NCBI RefSeq assembly: GCF_004364555.1 | Contig: NZ_SOAM01000001.1 | Span: 1,116,001 to 1,180,000, forward strand | Reading direction: 5' to 3' | Length of the DNA: 64,000 nt | DNA from: Amnibacterium kyonggiense | GTDB lineage: Bacteria > Actinomycetota > Actinomycetes > Actinomycetales > Microbacteriaceae | Part shown: positions 50,809 to 59,411 of the stretch, one piece after another | Layout of the letters: the number at the start of each line of letters is the position of its first letter | Position numbering within the stretch: position 1 is the stretch's first letter | Translations under genes and position numbers: made by a program | The notes under the pieces: model-generated | What the model saw: only the letters and a program-made list of their open reading frames with translations | Told to the model about the DNA's origin: nothing | The model's database searches: none

Positions 50809-52073
50809 CGGACCGCATCCCCGCGCACCACCGCGTCTATGCGACCGTGCGCGTCCTCGACGCGGCGGGCGAGCCGCTGCGGGACGCCGACGTGACGGTC
50901 GAGCAGCGGCGTCAGGCCTTCGGGTTCGGGAACATCGGCTTCGACCTCCTGCCGCTCGTCGGCGGGCCGGCCCCGCACGGTGCGGAGGACGTCGAGGCGT
51001 TCGGCACCGCCGAGGGGCTGCCGCTCGAGGTCCTCGAGCCGGCGTTCCTCGGCCTGTTCAATCAGGTGACGCTGCCGTTCTACTGGGGCCGGTACGAGCC
51101 GGAGCGCGGCGTCACGGACGAGGAGCGGCTCCGGCGCACCGCGCAGTGGTTCGTCGACCGGGGCGTGACGGTCAAGGGCCACCCGCTGCTGTGGCACACG
51201 GTCACGCCGGCCTGGCAGGCGGCGCTGCCGCTCGACGAGGTGGAGCGGCTGCAGCGCGAGCGGAGCCGCTCGCTCCCGGCCGCGTTCGCCGGGCTCATCG
51301 ACGTCTGGGACGCCATCAACGAGGCCGTGATCATGCCGGTGTTCGCGAACGGGGCGAACCGGATCACGGACCTCGCCGCCCGGAAGGGCCGGCTCGAGAC
51401 CGTGCGGCTCGCGTTCGAGGAGGCCCGGGCGGGCGATCCGGCGGCGACGCTGCTCATCAACGACTTCGACCTGTCGCCCGCCTACGAGCGGCTCATCGAG
51501 GAGGTGCTCGACGCGGGGATCGCCGTCGACGCGATCGGCCTCCAGACCCACATGCACCAGGGGTACCGGGGCGAGGCGGCGACGACGGCCGTGCTCGACC
51601 GCTTCGCGCGGTTCGGGCTGCCGCTCCACATGACGGAGACCAGCCTCGTGAGCGGCCACCTGATGCCCCCGGAGATCGAGGACCTGAACGACTACCGAGT
51701 CCCCGACTGGCCGACGACCGCGGAGGGCGAGGCGCGGCAGGCGGACGAGCTGGTGCGGCACTACCGCACGCTCGTCGCGCACCGGGCCGTCGAGGTCGTC
51801 AACTACTGGGGCATCACGGACGCCGGGGCGTGGCTCGGCGCCCCGATCGGCCTGCTGCGGGAGGACGGCTCGCGGAAGCCGGGCTACGACGCGCTCGAGG
51901 CGCTGATCCGCGGCGACTGGTGGCTGCCGTCGACCGCGCTGCGCACGGACGGCGACGGCGCGGTGCGGGTGACGGGCTTCGCGGGGGACTTCGTCGTCGC
52001 CGGTGCGGGGTTCGAGGTCCCCGTCGCACTGGCCGCGGGCGCCGTCGACGTCACGGTCCGCACCCGGGTCTGA
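50805..52073 (+). CDS. Glycoside hydrolase family 10 enzyme (intracellular xylanase-like)
   Basis: This 422-residue protein has a GH10 TIM barrel. Motifs are VTLPFYWGRYEPERG, VKGHPLLWHTVTPAW, the acid/base Glu173 in WDAINEAV, LLINDFDL, IGLQTHMHQGY and the nucleophile Glu278 in HMTETS. The N-terminal 50 residues resemble a small beta domain (VRVLDAAGEPLRDADVTVEQ) and not a signal peptide, so it probably trims imported xylo-oligosaccharides in the cytoplasm. The GTG at 50805 overlaps the esterase stop, so expression is coupled to it. Confidence 0.9.
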   Translation: MTDRIPAHHRVYATVRVLDAAGEPLRDADVTVEQRRQAFGFGNIGFDLLPLVGGPAPHGAEDVEAFGTAEGLPLEVLEPAFLGLFNQVTLPFYWGRYEPERGVTDEERLRRTAQWFVDRGVTVKGHPLLWHTVTPAWQAALPLDEVERLQRERSRSLPAAFAGLIDVWDAINEAVIMPVFANGANRITDLAARKGRLETVRLAFEEARAGDPAATLLINDFDLSPAYERLIEEVLDAGIAVDAIGLQTHMHQGYRGEAATTAVLDRFARFGLPLHMTETSLVSGHLMPPEIEDLNDYRVPDWPTTAEGEARQADELVRHYRTLVAHRAVEVVNYWGITDAGAWLGAPIGLLREDGSRKPGYDALEALIRGDWWLPSTALRTDGDGAVRVTGFAGDFVVAGAGFEVPVALAAGAVDVTVRTRV

Positions 52074-52143
52074 CGGCCCTGGTGCCGGACGGAGGTCCGT
52101 CGGGCATGATGTCGGCGGAACGCGCGACGAGGGAGTTGTGACG

Positions 52144-53637
52144 ATGACGATGGTCGACGAGTCGACGGGCACCACGGGGCTGCTCGACGGGGCGGACTGG
52201 TCCGGGAAGCTCTTCCTGGACGGGCGGTGGACCCTCGGACACGGCGGTGATGCGCCCGTCATCGAGCCGGCGACGGGGGCGGAGCTCGGCCGGGTCGGCA
52301 TCGCGTCGCCGGAGGACGTGGCCCGCGCGGCCGCGTCCGCCGCCGAGGCGCAGCAGGCCTGGGCGGCGACGCCGCACCCGGTGCGGGCGGCCGTGCTGCG
52401 GAAGGCCGCGCAGCTCTACGAGCAGCACGCCGACGAGGTGATGGGCTGGAACATCCGCGAGGTGGGCGCCGTGCCCGCGCTCGCCGGGTTCGCCCTCCAC
52501 GTCGGCGCCGCCGAGTGCTACGAGGCGGCATCGCTGCCGTCGCACCCGCTCGGCTCGATCCTGTCCAGCGAGGAGCCCCGCCTCTCGCTCGCCCAGCGGG
52601 TGCCGGCGGGCGTCGTCGGCGTGATCTCGCCGTTCAACGTGCCGATCATCCTCGGCATCCGGGCGGTCGCCCCGGCGCTCGCGCTCGGCAACGCCGTGCT
52701 CCTGAAGCCCGACCCCCGCACCGCGGTCACCGGCGGCGTGACGATGGTGCGCATCTTCGAGGAGGCGGGGCTGCCCGCGGGCGTGCTGCAGCTCGTCACC
52801 GGCGGCGCGGACGTCGGGCAGGCCCTCGTGGAGGACCCGCACGTGCGGATCATCGCCTTCACCGGCTCGACCCGCGCCGGACGCAGCGTCGGCGAGCTCG
52901 CGGGCAAGCACCTGAAGCGCGCCCACCTCGAGCTCGGCGGCAACTCCGCGTTCCTGATCCTCGAGGACGCGGACGTGGACAAGGCGGTCAACCTGGCGGC
53001 CTGGGGCTCCTACCTGCACCAGGGCCAGATCTGCATGACGGTCGGGCGGCACATCGTGCACGAGTCGCTCTACGACGAGTACGTCGACAAGCTCGCCGCG
53101 AAGGCGGACTCGATGGCCGTCGGGAACCCGGCGACGGACCACGTGCACCTCGGACCGATCATCGACGAGCAGCAGCGCGACCACATCGCCGAGCTCGTCG
53201 AGGGGTCGATCGCGATGGGCGCCGAGCTGCGCGCGGGCGGCACCTTCGAGGGCCTCTTCTACCGCCCGACGGTGCTCGCGAACTCGCCGATCGACGCGCC
53301 CGCGTTCACCGAGGAGGTCTTCGGTCCGGTCGCGTCCGTGACGAGCTTCCGCACCGACGAGGAGGCGATCGAGATCGCCACCGCGAGCGAGTACGGCCTG
53401 TCGCTCGGCATCGTGACCGCGGACGCCATGCGCGGGCTCGAGCTCGCGCAGCGCATCCCGACCGGCATCGTGCACGTGAACGACCAGACCGTGAACGACG
53501 AGGCGAACACCCCGTTCGGCGGCACCGGTTCGTCGGGCACGGGCGGCCGCCTCGGCGGCGCCGAGGCGAACATCGAGGCGTTCACCGAGACCCGGTGGAT
53601 CACCGTGCGGAGGACCCCCGGCACCTTCCCGTTCTAG
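52144..53637 (+). CDS. Aldehyde dehydrogenase, benzaldehyde/vanillin-dehydrogenase-like
   Basis: This 497-residue NAD(P)-dependent aldehyde dehydrogenase is closest in pattern to benzaldehyde/vanillin dehydrogenases. NAD-binding motifs include GVVGVISPFNVP and FTGSTRAGRSV. The catalytic Glu is in LELGGNSAFLILEDADV and the catalytic Cys in HQGQICMTVGRH. The C-terminus has FGGTGSSGTGGRLGG. I chose ATG 52144 because GGGAG lies about 8 nt upstream; GTG 52138 and ATG 52150 are alternatives. It follows the GH10 gene on the same strand and could oxidise aromatic aldehydes released with xylan side chains. Confidence 0.88.
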   Translation: MTMVDESTGTTGLLDGADWSGKLFLDGRWTLGHGGDAPVIEPATGAELGRVGIASPEDVARAAASAAEAQQAWAATPHPVRAAVLRKAAQLYEQHADEVMGWNIREVGAVPALAGFALHVGAAECYEAASLPSHPLGSILSSEEPRLSLAQRVPAGVVGVISPFNVPIILGIRAVAPALALGNAVLLKPDPRTAVTGGVTMVRIFEEAGLPAGVLQLVTGGADVGQALVEDPHVRIIAFTGSTRAGRSVGELAGKHLKRAHLELGGNSAFLILEDADVDKAVNLAAWGSYLHQGQICMTVGRHIVHESLYDEYVDKLAAKADSMAVGNPATDHVHLGPIIDEQQRDHIAELVEGSIAMGAELRAGGTFEGLFYRPTVLANSPIDAPAFTEEVFGPVASVTSFRTDEEAIEIATASEYGLSLGIVTADAMRGLELAQRIPTGIVHVNDQTVNDEANTPFGGTGSSGTGGRLGGAEANIEAFTETRWITVRRTPGTFPF

Positions 53638-53662
53638 GTCCGAGCGCGCCTGGGCCCGGCCA

Positions 53663-53709
53663 GCGCTCTTCGTCTTGGAGGAACTCCGTTCCTCCAAGAC
53701 GAAGAGCGC
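53663..53709. terminator. Perfect 21-bp hairpin between convergent genes
   Basis: Arms 53663-53683 and 53689-53709 are exact complements with a 5-nt loop (CTCCG). It separates the aldehyde dehydrogenase end (53637) and the GH3 stop (53758). No T tract is present. Confidence 0.72.
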
Positions 53710-53757
53710 GTCACACCCCGACGACGACCGCGGACGAGGCCGGGCCCAGCCGCGGGC

Positions 53758-56076
53758 TCAGACGGCGGGGACCCGCCGGACCTCGACGGTCGCGGAGCGG
53801 CCGTCCTCCGCGCCGACCTCGTGCACGCCGCCCGTGATCGTGAGCGAGGCGACCGTCTCCTCGTCGGCGCAGGAGGGGCCGACCCAGAGGCGGACCTCGC
53901 CGGGCTCCACGATCCGCACCATGCGCCGGTCGCTGAAGGCGAGCAGCGCGGTCGGCACGCGGAAGGTCACGACCGCCTCCTCGCCGGCGTCGAGGTCGAG
54001 GCGGTGGAACGCGAGCAGCTGCGCCACCGGCCGCGTGACCGAGGCCACGAGGTCGTTCGCGTAGAGCTGCACGACGTCGGTGCCGGCCCGGTCGCCGGTG
54101 TTGCGGACGCGGACGGTCGCTTCGATCGTGCCGCCCGCCGGCACCAGGCCGTCGACTCGGAGGCCGGTGCGCTCGAAGGTCGTGTAGGCGAGCCCGAAGC
54201 CGAACGGGCGCACCGGGGTCGGATCCACGCTCGTGACCTCGGACGGCCCGCCGAGCACCGGGTGGAGGTAGGAGTACGGCTGCGCGCCGGCGCTGCGGGG
54301 GAGCGAGACCGGCAGCCGGCCCGACGGCGCGGTCGTGCCGGACAGCACGCGCGCGATCGCCGTCCCGCCCTCCTCGCCGGGGAAGAACGCCTGCACGACC
54401 GCGGCCGGAGCGGCCGGGCCGTCGAGCGCCCACTCGATCGCGTAGGGGCGGCCGGTCAGCAGGACGAGCACGGTCGGGGTGCCGGTCGCGACGACCGCCT
54501 CGACGAGCTCGCGCTGCACGCCGGGCAGCTCGAGCGACTCCGCGTCGTTGCCCTCGCCGACCGTGCCGCGGCCGAAGAGGCCCGCCTGGTCGCCGGCGAC
54601 GACGATCGCGACCTCGGCCGCCGACGCCGCCTCGACCGCGGCGGCGAAGCCGGACCGGTCGTCGCCCTCCACCTCGCTGCCGAGGGCCGAGGTCAGGGCC
54701 GCGTCGGGCAGCTCGGTGCGGAGGGACTCGAGCACGGTCGGGATGGCGAAACCGAGCGGCACCCCCGGGTGGTGCGCGAGCACGTGGTTCGCGAAGGAGT
54801 AGCAGCCCATGAGCGCCTCGGAGCGGTCGGCGTTCGGGCCGATCACCGCGATCCGGGAGCGCGCGGCGCCGGCGAGCGGCAGGACGCCGTCGTTCGCGAG
54901 GAGCACGAGCGACTCCTCCGCCAGCCGCAGCGCCGCGTCGCGGTGCGCGGGGGAGTCGAGGTCGACCGGCTCCGGCTCGGCGTCGAAGGTCTCGTCGAGC
55001 AGCCCGAGGGACTCCTTCTGCGCGAGCACGCGGAGCACGGCGAGGTCGACGACGGACTCGTCCGCCTGGCCGGCCGCGATGCGCTCCGCCAGCGGTGCGA
55101 GGAAGGCGTCGCCCGTCGGCAGCTCGACGTCGATGCCGGCGGTGAGGGCGAGCGCCGCCGCCTCGCCGCGGTCCGCGGCGACGCGGTGCATCACGGCGAG
55201 GAAGGCCACGGCGAAGTAGTCGGACACGACCACGCCGTCGAAGCCCCAGGCGTCGCGGAGCAGGTCGGTGAAGAGCCGCCGGGCGGCGGCGACGGGCTCG
55301 CCGTCGAGCTCCGTGTAGGAGTTCATGACGGAGCGCGCACCGCCGTCCCGCACCGCCATCTCGAACGGCGGGAGGAAGACGTCCTGCAGCTCGCGCTGCC
55401 CGATCGAGACGGGCGCGTGGTTGCGCCCGGCGCGGGAGGCGGAGTAGCCGACGAAGTGCTTGAGCGTCGCGTGGATCCCGGCGGACTGCAGCCCGCGCAC
55501 GTACGCGGTGCCGATCGTGCCGACGACGATCGGGTCCTCCGCGATGCACTCGTCGACGCGGCCCCAGCGCGGGTCGCGGATCACGTCGAGCACCGGGGCG
55601 AGCCCCTGGTGCACGCCGAGGGACCGCATCGAGTCGCCGATCAGCGCGGCCATCTCCTCGACGAGCGCCGGGTCGAACGCCGCACCCCAGGCGAGCGGCG
55701 TCGGGAACGTGGCGGCCTGCCAGGCGGCGAGCCCGGTCAGGCACTCCTCGTGCACGAGCGCCGGGATGCCGAGCCGCGTCTCCGCCTGCAGGCGCCGCTG
55801 CTCGGTGCGGAGCCACCGCGCGCGCTCCAGCGGGTCGACCGGGCGCGTGCCGTACACGCGCGTGAGCTGGCCGAGCCCGTGGCGGGTCGCCTCCTCGTAG
55901 GCCGGCGACGGCGCCATCTCGCCCTGCATCGGCGCGACGGCCTCGCCGCCCTGGTCGACCCAGAACCCGACGAGCTGCGCGAGCTTCTCCTCGAGCGTCA
56001 TCCGCCCGAGGAGCTCGACCACCCGGTCCGAGAAGGCGGACGCGGGGCTGCCGAGCCGGTCCATCACGTCGGTCAT
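53758..56076 (-). CDS. Glycoside hydrolase family 3 (beta-xylosidase/beta-glucosidase)
   Basis: This 772-residue GH3 enzyme has the (alpha/beta)8 domain, an alpha/beta sandwich domain and a C-terminal fibronectin-III-like domain. Motifs are PVLDVIRDPRWGRVDECIAEDP, HATLKHFVGYS, the nucleophile Asp286 in VVVSDYFAV, and GEGNDAESLELPGVQRELVEAV in domain 2. The FnIII domain starts near residue 640 (TIEATVRVRNTGDRAG). It has no signal peptide. The ATG at 56076 overlaps the permease stop (ATGA). As the last gene of an importer operon it probably hydrolyses imported xylo- or gluco-oligosaccharides. Confidence 0.93.
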   Translation of the reverse strand: MTDVMDRLGSPASAFSDRVVELLGRMTLEEKLAQLVGFWVDQGGEAVAPMQGEMAPSPAYEEATRHGLGQLTRVYGTRPVDPLERARWLRTEQRRLQAETRLGIPALVHEECLTGLAAWQAATFPTPLAWGAAFDPALVEEMAALIGDSMRSLGVHQGLAPVLDVIRDPRWGRVDECIAEDPIVVGTIGTAYVRGLQSAGIHATLKHFVGYSASRAGRNHAPVSIGQRELQDVFLPPFEMAVRDGGARSVMNSYTELDGEPVAAARRLFTDLLRDAWGFDGVVVSDYFAVAFLAVMHRVAADRGEAAALALTAGIDVELPTGDAFLAPLAERIAAGQADESVVDLAVLRVLAQKESLGLLDETFDAEPEPVDLDSPAHRDAALRLAEESLVLLANDGVLPLAGAARSRIAVIGPNADRSEALMGCYSFANHVLAHHPGVPLGFAIPTVLESLRTELPDAALTSALGSEVEGDDRSGFAAAVEAASAAEVAIVVAGDQAGLFGRGTVGEGNDAESLELPGVQRELVEAVVATGTPTVLVLLTGRPYAIEWALDGPAAPAAVVQAFFPGEEGGTAIARVLSGTTAPSGRLPVSLPRSAGAQPYSYLHPVLGGPSEVTSVDPTPVRPFGFGLAYTTFERTGLRVDGLVPAGGTIEATVRVRNTGDRAGTDVVQLYANDLVASVTRPVAQLLAFHRLDLDAGEEAVVTFRVPTALLAFSDRRMVRIVEPGEVRLWVGPSCADEETVASLTITGGVHEVGAEDGRSATVEVRRVPAV

Positions 56077-56954
56077 CCTTTCACCGCGCCGGTGAGGCCG
56101 CCGACGATGCGCCGCTGGAAGATCGAGAAGAACACGAGCGCCGGCAGCATCGACAGCGAGGTGAAGGCGAGCACCCGCGCCGTGTCCACCGAGTACTGGG
56201 ACGAGAACTGCTGGACGCCGAGCGGCAGCGTGAACGTCGACGGGTTGTTCAGGATGAACAGCGGCAGGAGGTAGCCGTTCCAGCTGCCGATGAAGGCGAG
56301 GATCCCGACCGTCACGACGCCGGGCAGCGACAGCGGGATCACCATGCGCCAGAAGAACCCGAGCCGGCTCGCGCCGTCGATCTCCGCGGCCTCCTGGATC
56401 TCCGCCGGGATGGCGCGGAGGAACGGCACCAGGATGATGATCGTCGTCGGCAGGCCGAACGCGATCTGCGGCAGGATCACGCCCGCGAGCGTGTTCGTGA
56501 GCCCGAGGTTCTTCACGACGATGTAGAGCGGCGTGATCGCGACCGTCACCGGGAACATCAGCCCTGCCGCGAAGAGCGCGTACATCGCGCCGCGCAGCCG
56601 GTACTCGTAGCGGGCGATCGCGAAGCTCGCCATCAGGCCGAGCACCACCACCCCGAGGGTGGTGAGCAGCCCGACGATCAGCGAGTTGCCGACGAGCCGC
56701 CAGAAGAGCCCGCCGGTCAGCACGTCGAGGTAGTTCGTGGCCACCCACGGCGCCGGGAACCCGGCGGGCGAGTCCGTGATCTGCGAGTTCGTGCGGAAGC
56801 CGCCGATCACGATGTAGGCGACGGGCGCCAGCATGAGCACGATCACGACCGCAGCGATGACGGAGACGACCGCGTTCGAGGCGGCGCTGTGCCGCATCGG
56901 GCGGCCGCGGCGGGGCCGCCGCAGCGCGGAGGAGGGGAGGGCTTCGACGGCCAT
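56073..56954 (-). CDS. Carbohydrate ABC transporter permease (MalG type)
   Basis: This 293-residue permease has a basic N-terminal tail (LRRPRRGRPMRH) and six helices beginning SNAVVSVIAAVVIVLMLAPVAYIVIGGF. The EAA loop is RAIPAEIQEAAEIDGASRLGFFWRMVIPLSL. It abuts the preceding permease (1-nt overlap) and overlaps the GH3 gene by 4 bp. It belongs to the third importer of the window. Confidence 0.93.
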   Translation of the reverse strand: MAVEALPSSALRRPRRGRPMRHSAASNAVVSVIAAVVIVLMLAPVAYIVIGGFRTNSQITDSPAGFPAPWVATNYLDVLTGGLFWRLVGNSLIVGLLTTLGVVVLGLMASFAIARYEYRLRGAMYALFAAGLMFPVTVAITPLYIVVKNLGLTNTLAGVILPQIAFGLPTTIIILVPFLRAIPAEIQEAAEIDGASRLGFFWRMVIPLSLPGVVTVGILAFIGSWNGYLLPLFILNNPSTFTLPLGVQQFSSQYSVDTARVLAFTSLSMLPALVFFSIFQRRIVGGLTGAVKG

Positions 56955-57964
56955 CAGCGGCCCTTTCCGGTCAGCGCGCCCTCGGTGTCGCGGCGCAGCA
57001 CGAAGCGCTGGTAGACGAGGGCGACGATCAGGGAGATGAGGAAGAGGACGACGGCGACCGCGTTCCCGTACCCGTAGCTGCCGGCGTTGCGCCCGTTGAC
57101 CACGAGGTAGGTGGCCATGGTCGAGGTGCCGGCGGTGGAGGCCACGTACTGGCCCCAGATGATGTAGACGAGGTCGAACAGCTGCAGGGCGCCGATCACG
57201 GACAGGAACGCCCAGATGCGGAGCGTCGGCCCGAGCAGCGGCAGCGTGATGCGGCGCTGGATCTGCCAGAAGCTCGCGCCGTCGATCGACGCCGCCTCCG
57301 TCAGCTCCTCCGGGATGCCCTGGAGGCCGGCGAGGAAGAGGATCACCGCGAAGCCGACGTACTTCCAGGTGATGATCCCCATCAGCGTCCAGATCGCGAC
57401 GTCCGGGTTCGCGAGCCAGTCGACCCTGAGGGCGCCGAGCCCCATGTTCTGCAGCGCGCTGTTCAGGGCACCCGTGGTCTGCAGGATCAGCGACCAGCCG
57501 GTCCCGACGACGACCTCGGAGATCACGTAGGGGATGAAGATCAGGACCCGGATCAGGGTCTGCCCGCGCATCTTCCGGTTGAGCAGGAGCGCGAGCAGGA
57601 TCGCGATCGGCCCTTGCAGCACGAGGGACAGCACGACGATGACGGCGTTGTGGCCGAGCGCCGCGATGAACGTGGGGTCCTGGACGATCGTGACGTAGTT
57701 CTGGAGGCCGACGAACTGGTTCGGCACGCCGTAGCCGGCCCAGCGGAAGAAGCCGTAGTACGCGGCCGCGACGACCGGGAAGATCACGAAGAGGAGGAAG
57801 ACGACGAGGGCCGGACCCGTCAGCACCGCGATCTCGAGCCGGCTGCGCCACGAACCCGTGGTGCGGCGGCGCGCCATCGGGGGCGGCGTGGTGACGCCGC
57901 CCCCGATGGTCGATCCGGGTCCTGACGAGCGCTGCCCTGCGGGGAGCTGCTCGCGGACGGTCAT
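56954..57964 (-). CDS. Carbohydrate ABC transporter permease (MalF type)
   Basis: This 336-residue permease has a polar N-terminal region (residues 1-42) and helices starting at EIAVLTGPALVVFLLFVIFPVVAAAYYGFF. The EAA loop is QGIPEELTEAASIDGASFWQIQRRITLPLL. The ATG at 57964 lies 11 nt after the lipoprotein stop. It works with the permease at 56073 and the lipoprotein at 57976. Confidence 0.93.
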   Translation of the reverse strand: MTVREQLPAGQRSSGPGSTIGGGVTTPPPMARRRTTGSWRSRLEIAVLTGPALVVFLLFVIFPVVAAAYYGFFRWAGYGVPNQFVGLQNYVTIVQDPTFIAALGHNAVIVVLSLVLQGPIAILLALLLNRKMRGQTLIRVLIFIPYVISEVVVGTGWSLILQTTGALNSALQNMGLGALRVDWLANPDVAIWTLMGIITWKYVGFAVILFLAGLQGIPEELTEAASIDGASFWQIQRRITLPLLGPTLRIWAFLSVIGALQLFDLVYIIWGQYVASTAGTSTMATYLVVNGRNAGSYGYGNAVAVVLFLISLIVALVYQRFVLRRDTEGALTGKGR

Positions 57965-57975
57965 GATCGGTGCGC

Positions 57976-59259
57976 TCAGCCCTTCTTCGCCGCGTCGTTC
58001 GTCGCGGAGACGATCCCCGCGGCGTCGCTCTTGCCGGCGAGCAGGTTCACGACGGACACGTTGAGCGCGTTGCCGACGTTCTGGCCGTAGACCGTGTCGA
58101 GCCACTGCGAGACGAACGGCGCCTTGTTGTAGGCCGCGACGACGTCCTTCAGGTACGGCTCGGTGACCGCGGCCTGCGCCTCGGTGTTGACGGGCGGCGA
58201 GTTGTAGGCCTTGTAGTAGGCCGTCTGCTGCGCGGTCGTGGCGATGTAGTTGAGGAACTCCACGCACGAGTCGGGCGCGTTCTGGGAGCACGAGTAGCCG
58301 TCGACGCCGCCGAGGATCGAGCCGGGTTTCCCCTGGCCGCCCGAGATCTCCGGGAAGGGGAACCAGCCGAGGTCCGGCAGCGGCTTCTCGTCCTTCGTGA
58401 GCGACGCGATCACGCCGGGGTCCCACGCGCCCATGAGCTCCATGGCCGCCTTGTGGTTCGCGACGAGACCGGCGGAGCTGCCGGCGCCCTGCTGCGCGGC
58501 GGTGGTCAGGAAGCCCTCGTTGAACGGCTTCGTGTCGCTGAACGCCTGGAGGTCCTGCCCGGCCTTCAGCCAGCAGCCGTCGTCGAAGGTCTTCGTCTTG
58601 GCGGCCTTCTCGAGCGCGCTCGGGGCGCACTCGCGGAGCGCGAAGTTGTAGTACCAGTGCGCGGCCGGCCAGGCGTCCTTCGCGCCGAGCGCGACGGGCT
58701 GGATGTCCTTCGCCTTCAGCTTCGCGATGTCCGCGTTCAGCTCGTCGAGCGTCGTCGGCGTCCCGTCGATGCCGGCCTGCTGGAACAGGTCCTTCGAGTA
58801 CCAGATGCCGCTCGGCAGCACGGCCAGCGGCATCGCGTAGACCTTGCCCCCGATCGACTCGGCGCCGAACGACGCGGCCGGGATGACCTTCTTCGTCGCC
58901 GCGGAGATGCCGGAGGTGATGTCCTTCACCTGGCCGGCGTCGACCATCGCCTGCATCTTGCCGCCGCCGCGCTGCAGGAAGACGTCCGGCGCGTCCCCGG
59001 AGTTCATCGCGGTCTGCAGCTTGCCATCGAAGTCCTCGTTCTGGACGGTCTGGACGTCGATCGTGACGTCCTTGTGCGTCTTCTCGAAGCCCTTGGCCGC
59101 GTCCTTCCAGAACTGCAGGCCGGGGCCCGTCGTCGAGTTCTGCCACAGGGTCAGGGTCTGCGGGCCGTCGGAGGATCCTCCGGACGAGCTGCACGCGGTC
59201 AGTCCGGCTGCGCCGGCGAGGAGGACCGCCGAGACGGCGATCAATCGGTGTGGTCTCAC
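57976..59259 (-). CDS. Carbohydrate ABC transporter substrate-binding lipoprotein
   Basis: This 427-residue binding protein has a Sec lipoprotein signal with lipobox LTAC (Cys23) and a Ser/Gly linker. The mature sequence shows LTLWQNSTTGPGLQFWKDAAKGFEKTHKDVTIDVQTVQNEDFDGKLQTAMNSGDAPDVFLQRGG, a classic family-1 opening. Paired cysteines late in the protein (DGYSCSQNAPDSCVEF) may form a disulfide. It starts with GTG 59259. It is divergent from LacI-D, with the palindrome 59375-59396 between them. Confidence 0.92.
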   Translation of the reverse strand: MRPHRLIAVSAVLLAGAAGLTACSSSGGSSDGPQTLTLWQNSTTGPGLQFWKDAAKGFEKTHKDVTIDVQTVQNEDFDGKLQTAMNSGDAPDVFLQRGGGKMQAMVDAGQVKDITSGISAATKKVIPAASFGAESIGGKVYAMPLAVLPSGIWYSKDLFQQAGIDGTPTTLDELNADIAKLKAKDIQPVALGAKDAWPAAHWYYNFALRECAPSALEKAAKTKTFDDGCWLKAGQDLQAFSDTKPFNEGFLTTAAQQGAGSSAGLVANHKAAMELMGAWDPGVIASLTKDEKPLPDLGWFPFPEISGGQGKPGSILGGVDGYSCSQNAPDSCVEFLNYIATTAQQTAYYKAYNSPPVNTEAQAAVTEPYLKDVVAAYNKAPFVSQWLDTVYGQNVGNALNVSVVNLLAGKSDAAGIVSATNDAAKKG

Positions 59260-59374
59260 TGGTGCACCTGTGCTCTCTTCATCGAGGGGGTGCCGACGGA
59301 GCTGTGGAGGCGGCGGCCGGCGCGCCGGTCCGGGGGCCGGACGCCGAAAGCATCAAGGCTCCGTTCAGGACTGT

Positions 59375-59396
59375 CAAACGTTTTCGAAACCGTTTG
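59375..59396. promoter_or_regulatory. LacI-type operator CAAACG...CGTTTG between SBP and LacI-D
   Basis: Arms CAAACG (59375-59380) and CGTTTG (59391-59396) flank TTTTCGAAAC, which is itself partly palindromic. AAACG/CGTTT half sites match the operator type of LacI proteins with a VATVSK/VATVSR helix. The site is just upstream of TATCAT (59405-59410), the presumed -10 element of LacI-D, overlapping its -35 region. Confidence 0.7.
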
Positions 59397-59411
59397 CTGC
59401 TCGTTATCATC

